A DNA stretch of 64,000 nucleotides from Actinomadura rubteroloni (GTDB lineage Bacteria; Actinomycetota; Actinomycetes; Streptosporangiales; Streptosporangiaceae). A model generated the notes under the pieces. The model saw nothing but the letters and a program-made list of their open reading frames with translations. It had not been told where the DNA came from and made no database searches. Within the stretch, counting starts at the first letter, position 1. The number at the start of each line of letters is the position of its first letter. Shown here piece after piece: positions 43,850-51,630 of the stretch. The position numbers and the translations under genes are program-made. The stretch lies in NCBI RefSeq assembly GCF_002911665.1, contig NZ_MTBP01000001.1:992001-1056000 (forward strand), given 5' to 3'.

Positions 43850-44679
43850 CAGTCCTCCCAGGTCGCGGTGATCTTCTCGGCCTCGTCGGCGGCCTGCCGC
43901 AGCCCGGCCCCGTAGGCGCTCTCGGGGACGTTCGGCTCGAACAGCGCGAGCGTGAACAGCTCGACGGCCGGATCGTCGGGGCCGACGACGGTGACCTTCA
44001 CGTCGCCGAGCGAGGCGACCTCCTGCTCCAGCGTCCGCGCCGGGACGAGATGGCGCATCGGCATCAGCACGACCACCCGGTCGCAGCCGCGCGCGAGGTC
44101 GGCGTTGGTGGACGAGAACGCGCCGCCGTCCATGTACCGGCGCCCGTCGATCTCGGTCGGCGGGAACTCGCTCGGCCACGACGCCGACGCCCGGACGGCC
44201 CTGGCGAGCGGCACGCCGCTGCCCCGGTCCCACACGACGCGGTCGCCGGAGTCGACGTCCACGGCCGGGATGAGCAGCCGGCGCTCGGGCCAGTCCGCGA
44301 CGGGCAGGCAGTCGGCGATCAGGTCCAGCCGGTGCGCCTTGGCGACGACCTCCGGCCGGGTCGTGATCTCGCCGACGCGCCGCCGCCGCTCCCGGCGCGA
44401 CATGGACCGGTCCGACAGCAGCCGGAGCATCTTCTCCAGCAGCAGGGCGTTGATGCCGGGGCCGCGCTGCTCGCGGTCGGTCGCGTCGACGTCGTCCATC
44501 GCGCGGTTCAGGTCCGCGCCCCCGGCCAGGCAGGCGCCGACGAACGAGCCCCAGGCCGTCCCGACGATGAGGTCGGCGGTGCCGAGGTCGGTCCCGGCCC
44601 GCCGGAACCCCTCGATCAGGCCCGCCTCCCAGGGCGCGGCGATGCCCGCCCCGCCGCCCAGCACCAGCGCCCGCGTCAT
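43849..44679 (-). CDS. patatin-like protein 2, nucleophile Ser missing
   Basis: 276 residues. VLGGGAGIAAPWEAGLIEGF keeps the glycine-rich oxyanion loop, but the nucleophile elbow reads VGTAWGS: Ala42 replaces Ser and the final small residue is Ser45. The Asp dyad member is present in RYMDGGAFSSTNADL. A predicted pseudoenzyme. Start overlaps the stop of gene 3 by 4 nt (ATGA) and the stop overlaps gene 1 by one base, implying tight co-translation. Confidence 0.85.
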   Translation of the reverse strand: MTRALVLGGGAGIAAPWEAGLIEGFRRAGTDLGTADLIVGTAWGSFVGACLAGGADLNRAMDDVDATDREQRGPGINALLLEKMLRLLSDRSMSRRERRRRVGEITTRPEVVAKAHRLDLIADCLPVADWPERRLLIPAVDVDSGDRVVWDRGSGVPLARAVRASASWPSEFPPTEIDGRRYMDGGAFSSTNADLARGCDRVVVLMPMRHLVPARTLEQEVASLGDVKVTVVGPDDPAVELFTLALFEPNVPESAYGAGLRQAADEAEKITATWED

Positions 44680-45497
44680 GACCAGATCTCCGCGACGTCG
44701 GCGGCGTAATGCTCGGCGTCGCGCAGTCCGGCGTAGAACGGCGCGGTGCCGGTCTCGGGGTCGACGACGCCGGCGGCGAAGATCTCGCGGGTCTCGGCGC
44801 CGGGGCCGATCACCAGGGTGCGGGCCGCGTCCAGCCGGCCGATCTCCTCGGCGAGCAGGGCCCCGCCGAGCACGTGGCGCAGGGGCGCGAGGACGATCAC
44901 GCGCTCGTGCCCGGTGGCGAGGTCGGCGTGGGTGTGCGAGTAGACGACGCCGTTCATGTGGCGGCGTCCGCCGATCTCGACGGGCGGGAAGACGGTCGGC
45001 AGCGCGTCGGACGCGCGGAACGCCTCGGCGAGCGTGGCCGTGCCGTCCCGTCCCCACACGGCGCGCTCGCCGCTGTCGGCGTCGACCGTCGGGACGAGCA
45101 GCCGGTCCGGCCAGTCGCCGGACGGGAGCACCGCGAGGACGTCGTCCATCCGGTGGCCCGCGGCGGTGTGCGAGCCCCGCGCCATCCGGCCGACGCGCCG
45201 CCGCCGCTCGTCCGCCGGGACGGACGGGTCGGCGAGCACGTCGATCACCTGGAGCAGCCGGTCGGCCTCGACGTCGGCGGACGGGCCGGCCAGCAGCACG
45301 GTGACGATCTCTTTTATGGAACGTTCCAAGTCAAGGTCGGACAGCAGCAGCGCCCCGATCACCGGGCTGGCCGCCGTGCCGACGACCAGGTCGGCGCCGC
45401 CGAGGTCGGTCCCGGCGCGCCGGAACCCCTCGGCCAGCCCTGCCTGCCACAGGGCGCCCGCGGTGCCGCCCGCACCGAGGATCAGTGCCCGTGCCAT
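44676..45497 (-). CDS. patatin-like protein 3, both catalytic residues missing
   Basis: 273 residues. Elbow VVGTAASPVIGA: Ser42 is Ala and the second Gly is Ser. The Asp motif is RHMNGVVYSHTHADL: Asp is Asn and the following Gly is Val. The oxyanion loop GAGGTAGALWQAG is retained. Of the five paralogues this has lost most of the active site while keeping fold-defining motifs ([27 protein letters not shown]), arguing for a maintained non-catalytic role rather than decay. Confidence 0.85.
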   Translation of the reverse strand: MARALILGAGGTAGALWQAGLAEGFRRAGTDLGGADLVVGTAASPVIGALLLSDLDLERSIKEIVTVLLAGPSADVEADRLLQVIDVLADPSVPADERRRRVGRMARGSHTAAGHRMDDVLAVLPSGDWPDRLLVPTVDADSGERAVWGRDGTATLAEAFRASDALPTVFPPVEIGGRRHMNGVVYSHTHADLATGHERVIVLAPLRHVLGGALLAEEIGRLDAARTLVIGPGAETREIFAAGVVDPETGTAPFYAGLRDAEHYAADVAEIWS

Positions 45498-45544
45498 GCC
45501 GGGGACCTACCCCGTCACGTCCGTCATGACACGGAATCCGCAGG

Positions 45545-46375
45545 TCAGCCGCTCCAGACGGCCGCGATCTCGGCCGCGTGCGCCGCCGCCTGCCGCAGCC
45601 CCGCCGCGTACGCGGGCCGGATCATGTGCGGGTCGAGCAGCAGCAGGTCGAGCATTTCGCGCCCCGCCGGGCCCGCGTCGATCACGGCCGTCCGGCGCGG
45701 CGCGGCGGCGGCGAGTTCGGCCGCCAGCTCGTCGCGGCCCACCAGGGGATGCAGCGGGGCCAGGACCACGACCCGGTCGCAGCCCGCGACGAGGTCGGCG
45801 TGCGCGGCGGAGTAGGTCATCCCGCCCATGTAGTGGTGTCCGCCGATCTCCACGGCCGGGAACAGGCCGGGCCACCCGCAGGACGCGCGGACGGCCTGCT
45901 CCAGCGTCGCCGCCCCGCCCCGCCGCCACACCGCGCGCTCGCCCGTCTCGGTGTCGACCGTCGGGACGAGCAGCGCCCGGTCCGGCCACGCGCGCCCGGT
46001 CAGCATCCCGAAGACGGTGTCGGCGCGGTGGCGGGTCACGGACGTGTCGGCGGTGCGCGCGATGCGTCCGGCGCGCCGCCGCCGCTCGTCCGGCGGGAGG
46101 GACGGATCGGACAGCAGGTCGTACACGCGGGTGGTCGGGTCGGGTTCGACGGGCGGCATGGTCTCGTCGCGCCGCCCCTCCGCCGCGCCGTCGATGTAGC
46201 TGGGCAGGTCGGCGCCCAGGGCGATCATGGCGGCCGTCATCGCGCCGCCCGACGTGCCGACGATCAGGTCGGCGTCGCCGAGGTCGGTCCCCGCCCGCCG
46301 CAGCCCCTCGACCAGCCCGGCCTGCCAGGAACCGCCCACGGAGGCGGCCGCGGTGAGAACGAGTGCTCGCGTCAT
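45545..46375 (-). CDS. patatin-like protein 4, Asp and oxyanion glycines missing
   Basis: 276 residues. Ser42 is present in VGTSGGAMTAA, but the glycine-rich loop is TAAASVGGSWQAG and the Asp motif is HYMGGMTYSAAHADL, with Gly for Asp. A Ser without its Asp base and oxyanion loop is unlikely to act as a lipase. It lies 33 bp after gene 5 and 47 bp before gene 3. Confidence 0.85.
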   Translation of the reverse strand: MTRALVLTAAASVGGSWQAGLVEGLRRAGTDLGDADLIVGTSGGAMTAAMIALGADLPSYIDGAAEGRRDETMPPVEPDPTTRVYDLLSDPSLPPDERRRRAGRIARTADTSVTRHRADTVFGMLTGRAWPDRALLVPTVDTETGERAVWRRGGAATLEQAVRASCGWPGLFPAVEIGGHHYMGGMTYSAAHADLVAGCDRVVVLAPLHPLVGRDELAAELAAAAPRRTAVIDAGPAGREMLDLLLLDPHMIRPAYAAGLRQAAAHAAEIAAVWSG

Positions 46376-46408
46376 GCCGGAACTCCTACCCGGCGGGAAA
46401 CGGCCGGG

Positions 46409-47239
46409 TCAGGCCGTCCAGACGTCGGCGATCTCGGCGGCGTGCGCCGCCGCCTGGCGCAGGCCCGTCGCGTACGCCGTCGTCCACAGCTTCGGGCTGA
46501 GCAGGTCGATCCCGAACAGCTCGGCCGTCTCGGCGTCGGGGCCGACGGTCGCGATCCGGGCGGAGCCGAGCGTCGCCAGCTCGCGCGCGAGGACGTCCCG
46601 GCGCGTCAGGTGCGCCATCGGCTCCAGCACGACCACCCGGTCATGGCCCTGGGCGAGGTCGGCGCTGGCGGCCGAGTAGACGCCGCCGTCCATGTAGCGG
46701 CGGCCCGCGATCTCCACCGGATGGAACACGCCCGGCAGCGCGCACGACGAGCGCACCGCCTGCTCCAGCGTCGCCGCGCCGCCCGCGCGCCAGACGGTGA
46801 ACGCGCCGGTCTCGACGTCCACGGCCGTGAGCAGCAGCGGCGTCGCCGGCCACTCCGGGGACGGCAAGTGCTCGGCGACGGCGTCGAGCCGTTCGTCGGA
46901 CGTGCTCGTGTCGGCCTCCAGCGCCAGCACGCCCGCCCGGCGGCGTCCCTCGACCCCGTTGGCGGACGCGTCGGTGAGCGCCTCGAAGATCGCCATCACC
47001 AGCGCCGGGTCGAGATCGGCGGCGCCCGTCTCGCGCGGGTCGGCGGCGACGTCCTCCAGCAGCGCGGCGAAGTCGGCGCCGTGCGCGAGGAAGGCTCCCA
47101 CGGCCGCGCCCGCGGACGTCCCGACGATCAGGTCGGCGTCCCCGAGGTCGGTCCCGGCGCGCCGGAACCCGTCGATCAGCCCTGCCTCCCAGGCGATCCC
47201 GGCGATCCCGCCGCCGCCCAGCACCAGCGCGCGTCCCAT
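46409..47239 (-). CDS. patatin-like phospholipase 5, intact catalytic dyad
   Basis: 276 residues from ATG 47239; first gene of the operon. Oxyanion loop [14 protein letters not shown], nucleophile Ser42 in [12 protein letters not shown] (G-T-S-A-G) and Asp in [15 protein letters not shown] are all present, so this is the only array member with a complete Ser-Asp dyad. Patatin enzymes deacylate phospholipids or other acyl esters. No signal peptide, so it is cytosolic or membrane-peripheral. Divergent from sodF with a 107-bp gap. Confidence 0.9.
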   Translation of the reverse strand: MGRALVLGGGGIAGIAWEAGLIDGFRRAGTDLGDADLIVGTSAGAAVGAFLAHGADFAALLEDVAADPRETGAADLDPALVMAIFEALTDASANGVEGRRRAGVLALEADTSTSDERLDAVAEHLPSPEWPATPLLLTAVDVETGAFTVWRAGGAATLEQAVRSSCALPGVFHPVEIAGRRYMDGGVYSAASADLAQGHDRVVVLEPMAHLTRRDVLARELATLGSARIATVGPDAETAELFGIDLLSPKLWTTAYATGLRQAAAHAAEIADVWTA

Positions 47240-47318
47240 GCGTGACCCCTTTCCCGTTTCTTGACGTCTCCATTGGATCACCTCGCCCGGGATGGTCGCT
47301 CCTGCTAGCTGGACGCAT

Positions 47319-47335
47319 TTGCGACTCATTTGCAA
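47319..47335 (+). promoter_or_regulatory. Nur-like box upstream of sodF
   Basis: TTGCGA-CTCAT-TTGCAA matches the Nur box TTGCAA-N5-TTGCAA in 11 of 12 half-site positions. It ends 11 bp before the ATG of the superoxide dismutase gene. In Streptomyces the nickel-responsive Fur-family repressor Nur represses sodF through this site; the same control is inferred. Confidence 0.72.
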
Positions 47336-47346
47336 TAGTGGCCGTC

Positions 47347-47949
47347 ATGTCGACCTACACGCTGCCGGACCTGCCGTACGACTACGGGGCGCTGGAACCC
47401 GCGATCACCGGCGAGATCCTCGAACTGCACCACGCCAAGCACCACGCCGCCTACGTCAAGGGCGCGAACGACACGCTCGAACGGCTGGCGGAGGCGCGGG
47501 GCGAGCGGGAGTTCGGCGGGCTCGTCGGGTTGGAGAAGACCTACGCGTTCCACCTCTCCGGGCACGTCCTGCACTCGATCTTCTGGGAGAACCTGTCCCC
47601 GGACGGCGGTGACCGCCCCGACGGCCCGCTCGCCGACGCCCTGACGGAACATTTCGGCTCGTTCGCGGCGTTCCAGAAGCAGCTCACGGCGGCGACGTCG
47701 CAGGTCCAGGGCTCGGGCTGGGGCGTCCTGGCCTGGGAGCCGCTCGGCCGCCGCCTCATCGTCGAGCAGGTCTACGACCACCACGGCAACGTCGGCGCGA
47801 ACACGACGCCGCTGCTCGTCTTCGACGCCTGGGAACACGCCTACTACCTGCAGTACCGCAATGTGCGTCCGGACTACGTCGAGCGCCTGTGGTCGCTCGT
47901 GAACTGGACGGACGTGGCCCGTCGCTACACCACCGCGGCGGCCTCCTGA
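47347..47949 (+). CDS. sodF: iron-type superoxide dismutase (SodF-like)
   Basis: 200 residues from ATG 47347. Metal ligands: His in [18 protein letters not shown], His in [13 protein letters not shown], Asp and His in [13 protein letters not shown]. The sequence follows Streptomyces SodF (Fe/Zn-type) closely, including [20 protein letters not shown], and lacks the Gln of classic MnSOD in the ANTTPLL segment. It dismutates superoxide in the cytosol. Nickel control through the Nur-like box would imply an alternative NiSOD elsewhere in the genome. Confidence 0.93.
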   Translation: MSTYTLPDLPYDYGALEPAITGEILELHHAKHHAAYVKGANDTLERLAEARGEREFGGLVGLEKTYAFHLSGHVLHSIFWENLSPDGGDRPDGPLADALTEHFGSFAAFQKQLTAATSQVQGSGWGVLAWEPLGRRLIVEQVYDHHGNVGANTTPLLVFDAWEHAYYLQYRNVRPDYVERLWSLVNWTDVARRYTTAAAS

Positions 47950-48025
47950 AACGTGCGGCGTCCGCCCGGCCGGGATCGTGCTCAGAACCTTTCCTTGCGG
48001 CCGGGCGAACGCCGCACCCCCTCGC

Positions 48026-49429
48026 TCACGGGACGAGCAGCCCCCAGTACGCGCCCCACGGCACGAAGACGGCCGTCGCGGCGAGCAGCAGGCCGAGCCG
48101 GACGCGCTCGCCGCGCGGAACGCCCGTCCCGGCCCGGACCCAGGCGACCGCGACGGCGAGCGCGGCGGCCACGGCGGCGACCGCGAGACCCTGGAGCGCC
48201 AGCCAGACGAGCGGACGCCCGGCGAGCAGCGGCCCCGGGTCGGGGGAACTCCCCGCCGCGAGCGACACCAGGTACACGAAGCCCCCGGCGACTGCGGCCG
48301 TCCCGGCGACGGGCACCAGCCGCGCCCACCGGCTCACCGGGGCGACCGTCCGCCGCCGGATCCGCCGGACGAGCGCCGCGAGCGGATACCCGGCGAACGC
48401 CGTGAGGAACAGCGCGACGGCGGCGGCCTGCGCCCGTGCCGACTCCCACCACGCGGACGGCGGCGTGGCGCGGGCCGGGTGGTCCTCGGGCGGCGGGGCG
48501 GGCAGATCGCCGTTCGGGAGCCGTCCGGACGTCACGTCCCGGACCCACGCGGCGACCAGGTCGGCGTAGCCGGGCGCGAGCGCCGCGCCCCGCGTCGTGC
48601 CGCCGTCGGGCGTCTCGTGCGCGGCGTGGTCGGCCCCCGCGAAGTACCGGAACGTGTAGTGGGTGTTGCCGCCGCGCCGCAGGGCCGCCGCGAACAGCGG
48701 CGGGTTCTCGTGCGGCGGCGACTGGAGGTCGCGCGTGCCCCAGATCCCGAGCAGCGGCTGCCGGACCTTCGCGAGGACGCCCGGCGCGTCGAAGCCGGCC
48801 TCGGCGAACAGCCCCGCGTCCGCGCCGAACCGCGCGAAACCGACCTTCCCGCGGTCGAGCAGGGACCCGCGCACGCCCGCGCGGCGCAGCGCCGACTCCT
48901 CGTTCCACACCTGCTGCCGCAACGGGGTCATCGCGTTCCCGCCGACGACGACCACGAACGCGACCCCCCGATCGCGCGAGGCCGCCAGCGGCGCGACCCA
49001 GCCGCCCTCGCTGAGCCCCCACACGCCGACCTTGGCCGGATCGACGCCGGGCCGTGCGCGCAGCGCCCGGACGGCGCCCAGCACGTCGCCCGCCAGGTCG
49101 GAGTAGGAGCGGCGGAATCTCGTGTATCCCGCCGACCGCTTGTCGTAGATCAGGACGGCCAGCCCGCGCCGCGCGAACGCCACGGCCTCGGTGCGCAGGT
49201 GGTCGCGGGGGACGCCCGCGCCGGATCCGGTGACCAGGACGACGCCGGGCCGCGCCGGGCCGGCGCCGCGCGGGGCGAGGACGGTCCCGTGCAGCACGAG
49301 CCCGCCCGTCCCGGTGAAGCCGACGTCGGCGGCGGTCAACTCGGGGCCGGACGCCGAGGCGCCCGGGATGCCCGGGGCGAGGCCGAGCAGCGCCAGCACG
49401 AAGGCCAGCAGGGTGAGTGTCGTCTTCAT
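48026..49429 (-). CDS. exported alpha/beta hydrolase with C-terminal membrane domain
   Basis: 467 residues from ATG 49429. Signal peptide MKTTLTLLAFVLALLGLAPG, then an S9/dienelactone-hydrolase-like domain: VLVTGSGAGVPRDHL (oxyanion), VGVWGLSEGGWVAP (nucleophile Ser), LGIWGTRDLQSPP (Asp), FAGADHAAHETP (His). From ~residue 325 four hydrophobic segments follow, for example LVWLALQGLAVAAVAAALAV. So an extracytoplasmic esterase/peptidase tethered by a membrane domain. Divergent from the ArsR regulator, which probably controls it. Confidence 0.85.
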   Translation of the reverse strand: MKTTLTLLAFVLALLGLAPGIPGASASGPELTAADVGFTGTGGLVLHGTVLAPRGAGPARPGVVLVTGSGAGVPRDHLRTEAVAFARRGLAVLIYDKRSAGYTRFRRSYSDLAGDVLGAVRALRARPGVDPAKVGVWGLSEGGWVAPLAASRDRGVAFVVVVGGNAMTPLRQQVWNEESALRRAGVRGSLLDRGKVGFARFGADAGLFAEAGFDAPGVLAKVRQPLLGIWGTRDLQSPPHENPPLFAAALRRGGNTHYTFRYFAGADHAAHETPDGGTTRGAALAPGYADLVAAWVRDVTSGRLPNGDLPAPPPEDHPARATPPSAWWESARAQAAAVALFLTAFAGYPLAALVRRIRRRTVAPVSRWARLVPVAGTAAVAGGFVYLVSLAAGSSPDPGPLLAGRPLVWLALQGLAVAAVAAALAVAVAWVRAGTGVPRGERVRLGLLLAATAVFVPWGAYWGLLVP

Positions 49430-49444
49430 GCCCGGTGACGCTAG

Positions 49445-49480
49445 TTTGCAGACGTTTCTCTGCAAAGGTTTCTCTGCAAA
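49445..49480. promoter_or_regulatory. TTTGCAGA/TCTGCAAA operator in the divergent region
   Basis: TTTGCAGA at 49445-49452 pairs with TCTGCAAA at 49459-49466, and TCTGCAAA recurs at 49473-49480, in a 14-bp direct repeat GGTTTCTCTGCAAA. It fills the 80-bp gap between the exported hydrolase and the ArsR-type regulator, so shared autoregulated control is likely. Confidence 0.65.
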
Positions 49481-49509
49481 TATCCTTCTGCGGTAGTAGG
49501 CTGCTCCGC

Positions 49510-50064
49510 ATGAAGGACGAGCCGGTCATCCTGGACGACCCCGGGAAGCTCAAGGCCCTGAGTCATCCGCTGCGGCGCCGGATCCTGCGGCGGCTGAGCG
49601 TCCACGGCCCGGCGACGTCCACGACGCTCGGCGCGGTGCTCGGCGCCAACACCGGCACGACGAGCTACCACCTGCGGCAACTGGAGAAGCACGGGTTCAT
49701 CGAGGAGATCCCCGAGCGGTCGGCGGGCCGGGAGCGGTGGTGGCGGCGTGCGGGCGGGCCGCGCGACCTGCGGATGCCGGCTCCGGACGCGCTGGCCGCG
49801 GCGGACCGGCACGTCCTCGCCGAGACGCTGCGCCTCGCACACGCCGAGGACGCCGAGCTGGTCAGCCGCCTGCCCGAGTCCTACGCCGCCGACCCGGACT
49901 GGACGCTGCTGTCGCGCGGCCTCACCCGCATGACCGAGGCCGGGCTCCGGGAGTTCTTCGAGGACTATCTGGCCCTGCTGCGCCGCCACGGCGACCGCGC
50001 GGCCGGCGACCCGGACGCGCGCCCGGTCCACGTCCGTCTCTTCACGCTTCCCGCCGACGACTGA
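49510..50064 (+). CDS. ArsR-type helix-turn-helix regulator
   Basis: 184 residues from ATG 49510. Winged-helix motif: KLKALSHPLRRRILRRLSVH, then TSTTLGAVLGANTGTTSYHL and RQLEKHGFIEEIPE. No metal-binding CxC is visible; the C-terminal half (LAAADRHVLAETLRLAHAED) is the helical extension of the HTH_20/ArsR-like regulators that often sit divergent to hydrolase or transporter genes. Presumed repressor of the divergent exported hydrolase. Confidence 0.85.
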   Translation: MKDEPVILDDPGKLKALSHPLRRRILRRLSVHGPATSTTLGAVLGANTGTTSYHLRQLEKHGFIEEIPERSAGRERWWRRAGGPRDLRMPAPDALAAADRHVLAETLRLAHAEDAELVSRLPESYAADPDWTLLSRGLTRMTEAGLREFFEDYLALLRRHGDRAAGDPDARPVHVRLFTLPADD

Positions 50065-50095
50065 CCGCCGCTCGCCTGAACGTAAGGTGACCGGC

Positions 50096-50509
50096 ATGAC
50101 CGGCGATTACCCGTATTGGGAGACCGTCCCCACGCGGTGGAAGGACAACGACGTGTACGGGCACGTCAACAACGTCGTCCATTACTCGCTGATGGACACC
50201 GTCATCAACGCGTGGATGATCCGGACGGCGGGCTTCGACCCCCTGCGCTCGCCGTCGATCGCGGTGTGCGTGGAGTCGCACTGCCAGTACCGGGCCGAGG
50301 TGTCGTTCCCCGACGAGATCCGGGTCGGTCTGCGGGTCGGGAAGCTCGGACGGTCGAGCGTCCGCTGGGAGATCGGGATGCTCCGGTCGGACGGGACGCT
50401 CATCGCCGAGGGCCATTTCGTCCACGTCTTCGTGGGCCGGGACGACCGCCGTCCGAGAGCGATCGTGGACCCCGTCCGCGCCGAGATGCAGAAGCTGGTG
50501 ATGTCATGA
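50096..50509 (+). CDS. hotdog-fold acyl-CoA thioesterase
   Basis: 137 residues from ATG 50096, preceded by AAGGTGA. PTRWKDNDVYGHVNNVVHYS is the 4HBT signature with the catalytic Asp in KDNDVYGHVNN. It hydrolyses an acyl-CoA thioester. The stop overlaps the ATG of the alcohol dehydrogenase (ATGA), so the two enzymes are coupled, possibly acting on the same short pathway. Substrate unknown. Confidence 0.9.
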   Translation: MTGDYPYWETVPTRWKDNDVYGHVNNVVHYSLMDTVINAWMIRTAGFDPLRSPSIAVCVESHCQYRAEVSFPDEIRVGLRVGKLGRSSVRWEIGMLRSDGTLIAEGHFVHVFVGRDDRRPRAIVDPVRAEMQKLVMS

Positions 50510-51630
50510 CCGTGACGCGTGCGGCCGTCCTGGTGGAGTCCGGCCGCGAGGCCCCCTACGCGAAGTCCAGGCCGCTGGAGGTCGCCGAGCTGACGCTGGA
50601 CCCGCCGGGGCCGGGCGAGCTGCTGATCCGGGTCGGCGCGGCGGGGCTGTGCCACTCGGACCTGTCGGTGATCAACGGCTCGCGGGTCCGGCCGCTGCCG
50701 ATGGCGCTCGGGCACGAGGCGGCGGGCGAGGTCGTCGAGGTCGGCGAGGGGACGGACTTCGCGCCCGGCGACCACGTCGTGCTGGCGTTCGTCCCGGCGT
50801 GCGGGGCGTGCGAGCGGTGCGTCGGCGGACGTCCGGCGCTGTGCGGGCCGGGCGCGCGGGCCAACGGCGCGGGGACGCTGCTCGGCGGCGGCCGGCGGTT
50901 CGTCGCGGCGGACGGCTCGCGTCCGCACCACCACCTCGGCGTGTCGGCGTTCTCGGAGTACACGGTCGTGTCGGCGAAGTCGGCGGTGAAGGTGGACGAC
51001 GACCTCCCGCACGAGATCGCCGCGCTGTTCGGCTGCGCCGTCCTGACGGGCGCGGGCGCCGCGTTCTACAGCGCGAAGGTGCAGCCGGGCGACACGGTCG
51101 CGGTGTTCGGGCTCGGCGGCGTCGGGCTCGCGGCGCTGCTGGCGGCCAAGGCGGCGGGCGCGGCCGAGGTCGTCGCGGTGGACGTCGTGGACCACAAGCG
51201 CTACCTGGCCGAACGGCTCGGCGCGACGAGCACGGTCGCGGGCGGTTCGGAGGCGGTCGAGGCGATCCGGGACCTGACGGGCGGCGGCGTCGAGAAGGTC
51301 ATCGACACGACCGGCGTCGTCGCGGTGCTGGAGCAGGCGTACGCGGCGACCCGTCCGGGCGGGACGACCGTGACGGTCGGGCTGCCCGCGCCGGGCGTCC
51401 CCCTGACGCTGCCCGCGCTCAGTCTCGTCGCCGAGGAGCGGACCTTGCGCGGCAGCTACCTCGGGTCGTGCGTGCCCGCCCGCGACGTGCCGCGTTTCAT
51501 CGGCCTGTACCGATCGGGCCTGCTGCCGGTGGACGCGCTGCTCTCGCACCGGCTGCGGCTGGACGACGTCAACGCGGGCTTCGACCGGCTGCGCAGCGGC
51601 GAGGCCGTCCGGCAGGTCGTCACGTTCTGA
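50506..51630 (+). CDS. zinc-dependent alcohol dehydrogenase (MDR)
   Basis: 374 residues. Catalytic zinc ligands: Cys in AAGLCHSDLS and His-Glu in LGHEAAGEVVEVGEGTDF. Structural zinc Cys4: CGACERCVGGRPALC. Cofactor motif VAVFGLGGVGLAAL; the following VDVVDHKRYLAERLG suggests NAD(H) preference (Asp at the strand end). It resembles the class III/mycothiol-dependent group, oxidising an alcohol or aldehyde adduct. Overlaps the convergent permease gene by 11 bp. Confidence 0.92.
   Translation: MTVTRAAVLVESGREAPYAKSRPLEVAELTLDPPGPGELLIRVGAAGLCHSDLSVINGSRVRPLPMALGHEAAGEVVEVGEGTDFAPGDHVVLAFVPACGACERCVGGRPALCGPGARANGAGTLLGGGRRFVAADGSRPHHHLGVSAFSEYTVVSAKSAVKVDDDLPHEIAALFGCAVLTGAGAAFYSAKVQPGDTVAVFGLGGVGLAALLAAKAAGAAEVVAVDVVDHKRYLAERLGATSTVAGGSEAVEAIRDLTGGGVEKVIDTTGVVAVLEQAYAATRPGGTTVTVGLPAPGVPLTLPALSLVAEERTLRGSYLGSCVPARDVPRFIGLYRSGLLPVDALLSHRLRLDDVNAGFDRLRSGEAVRQVVTF

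Noticed and set aside
45578..47245. Long plus-strand frame (555 codons) across the patatin genes, and similar frames at 43837-44709, 30289-31977, 27771-29042 and 31754-33334
   Set aside because: Antisense to clearly conserved genes; Arg/Gly/His/Pro-rich composition from the complementary codon phase, no domains.
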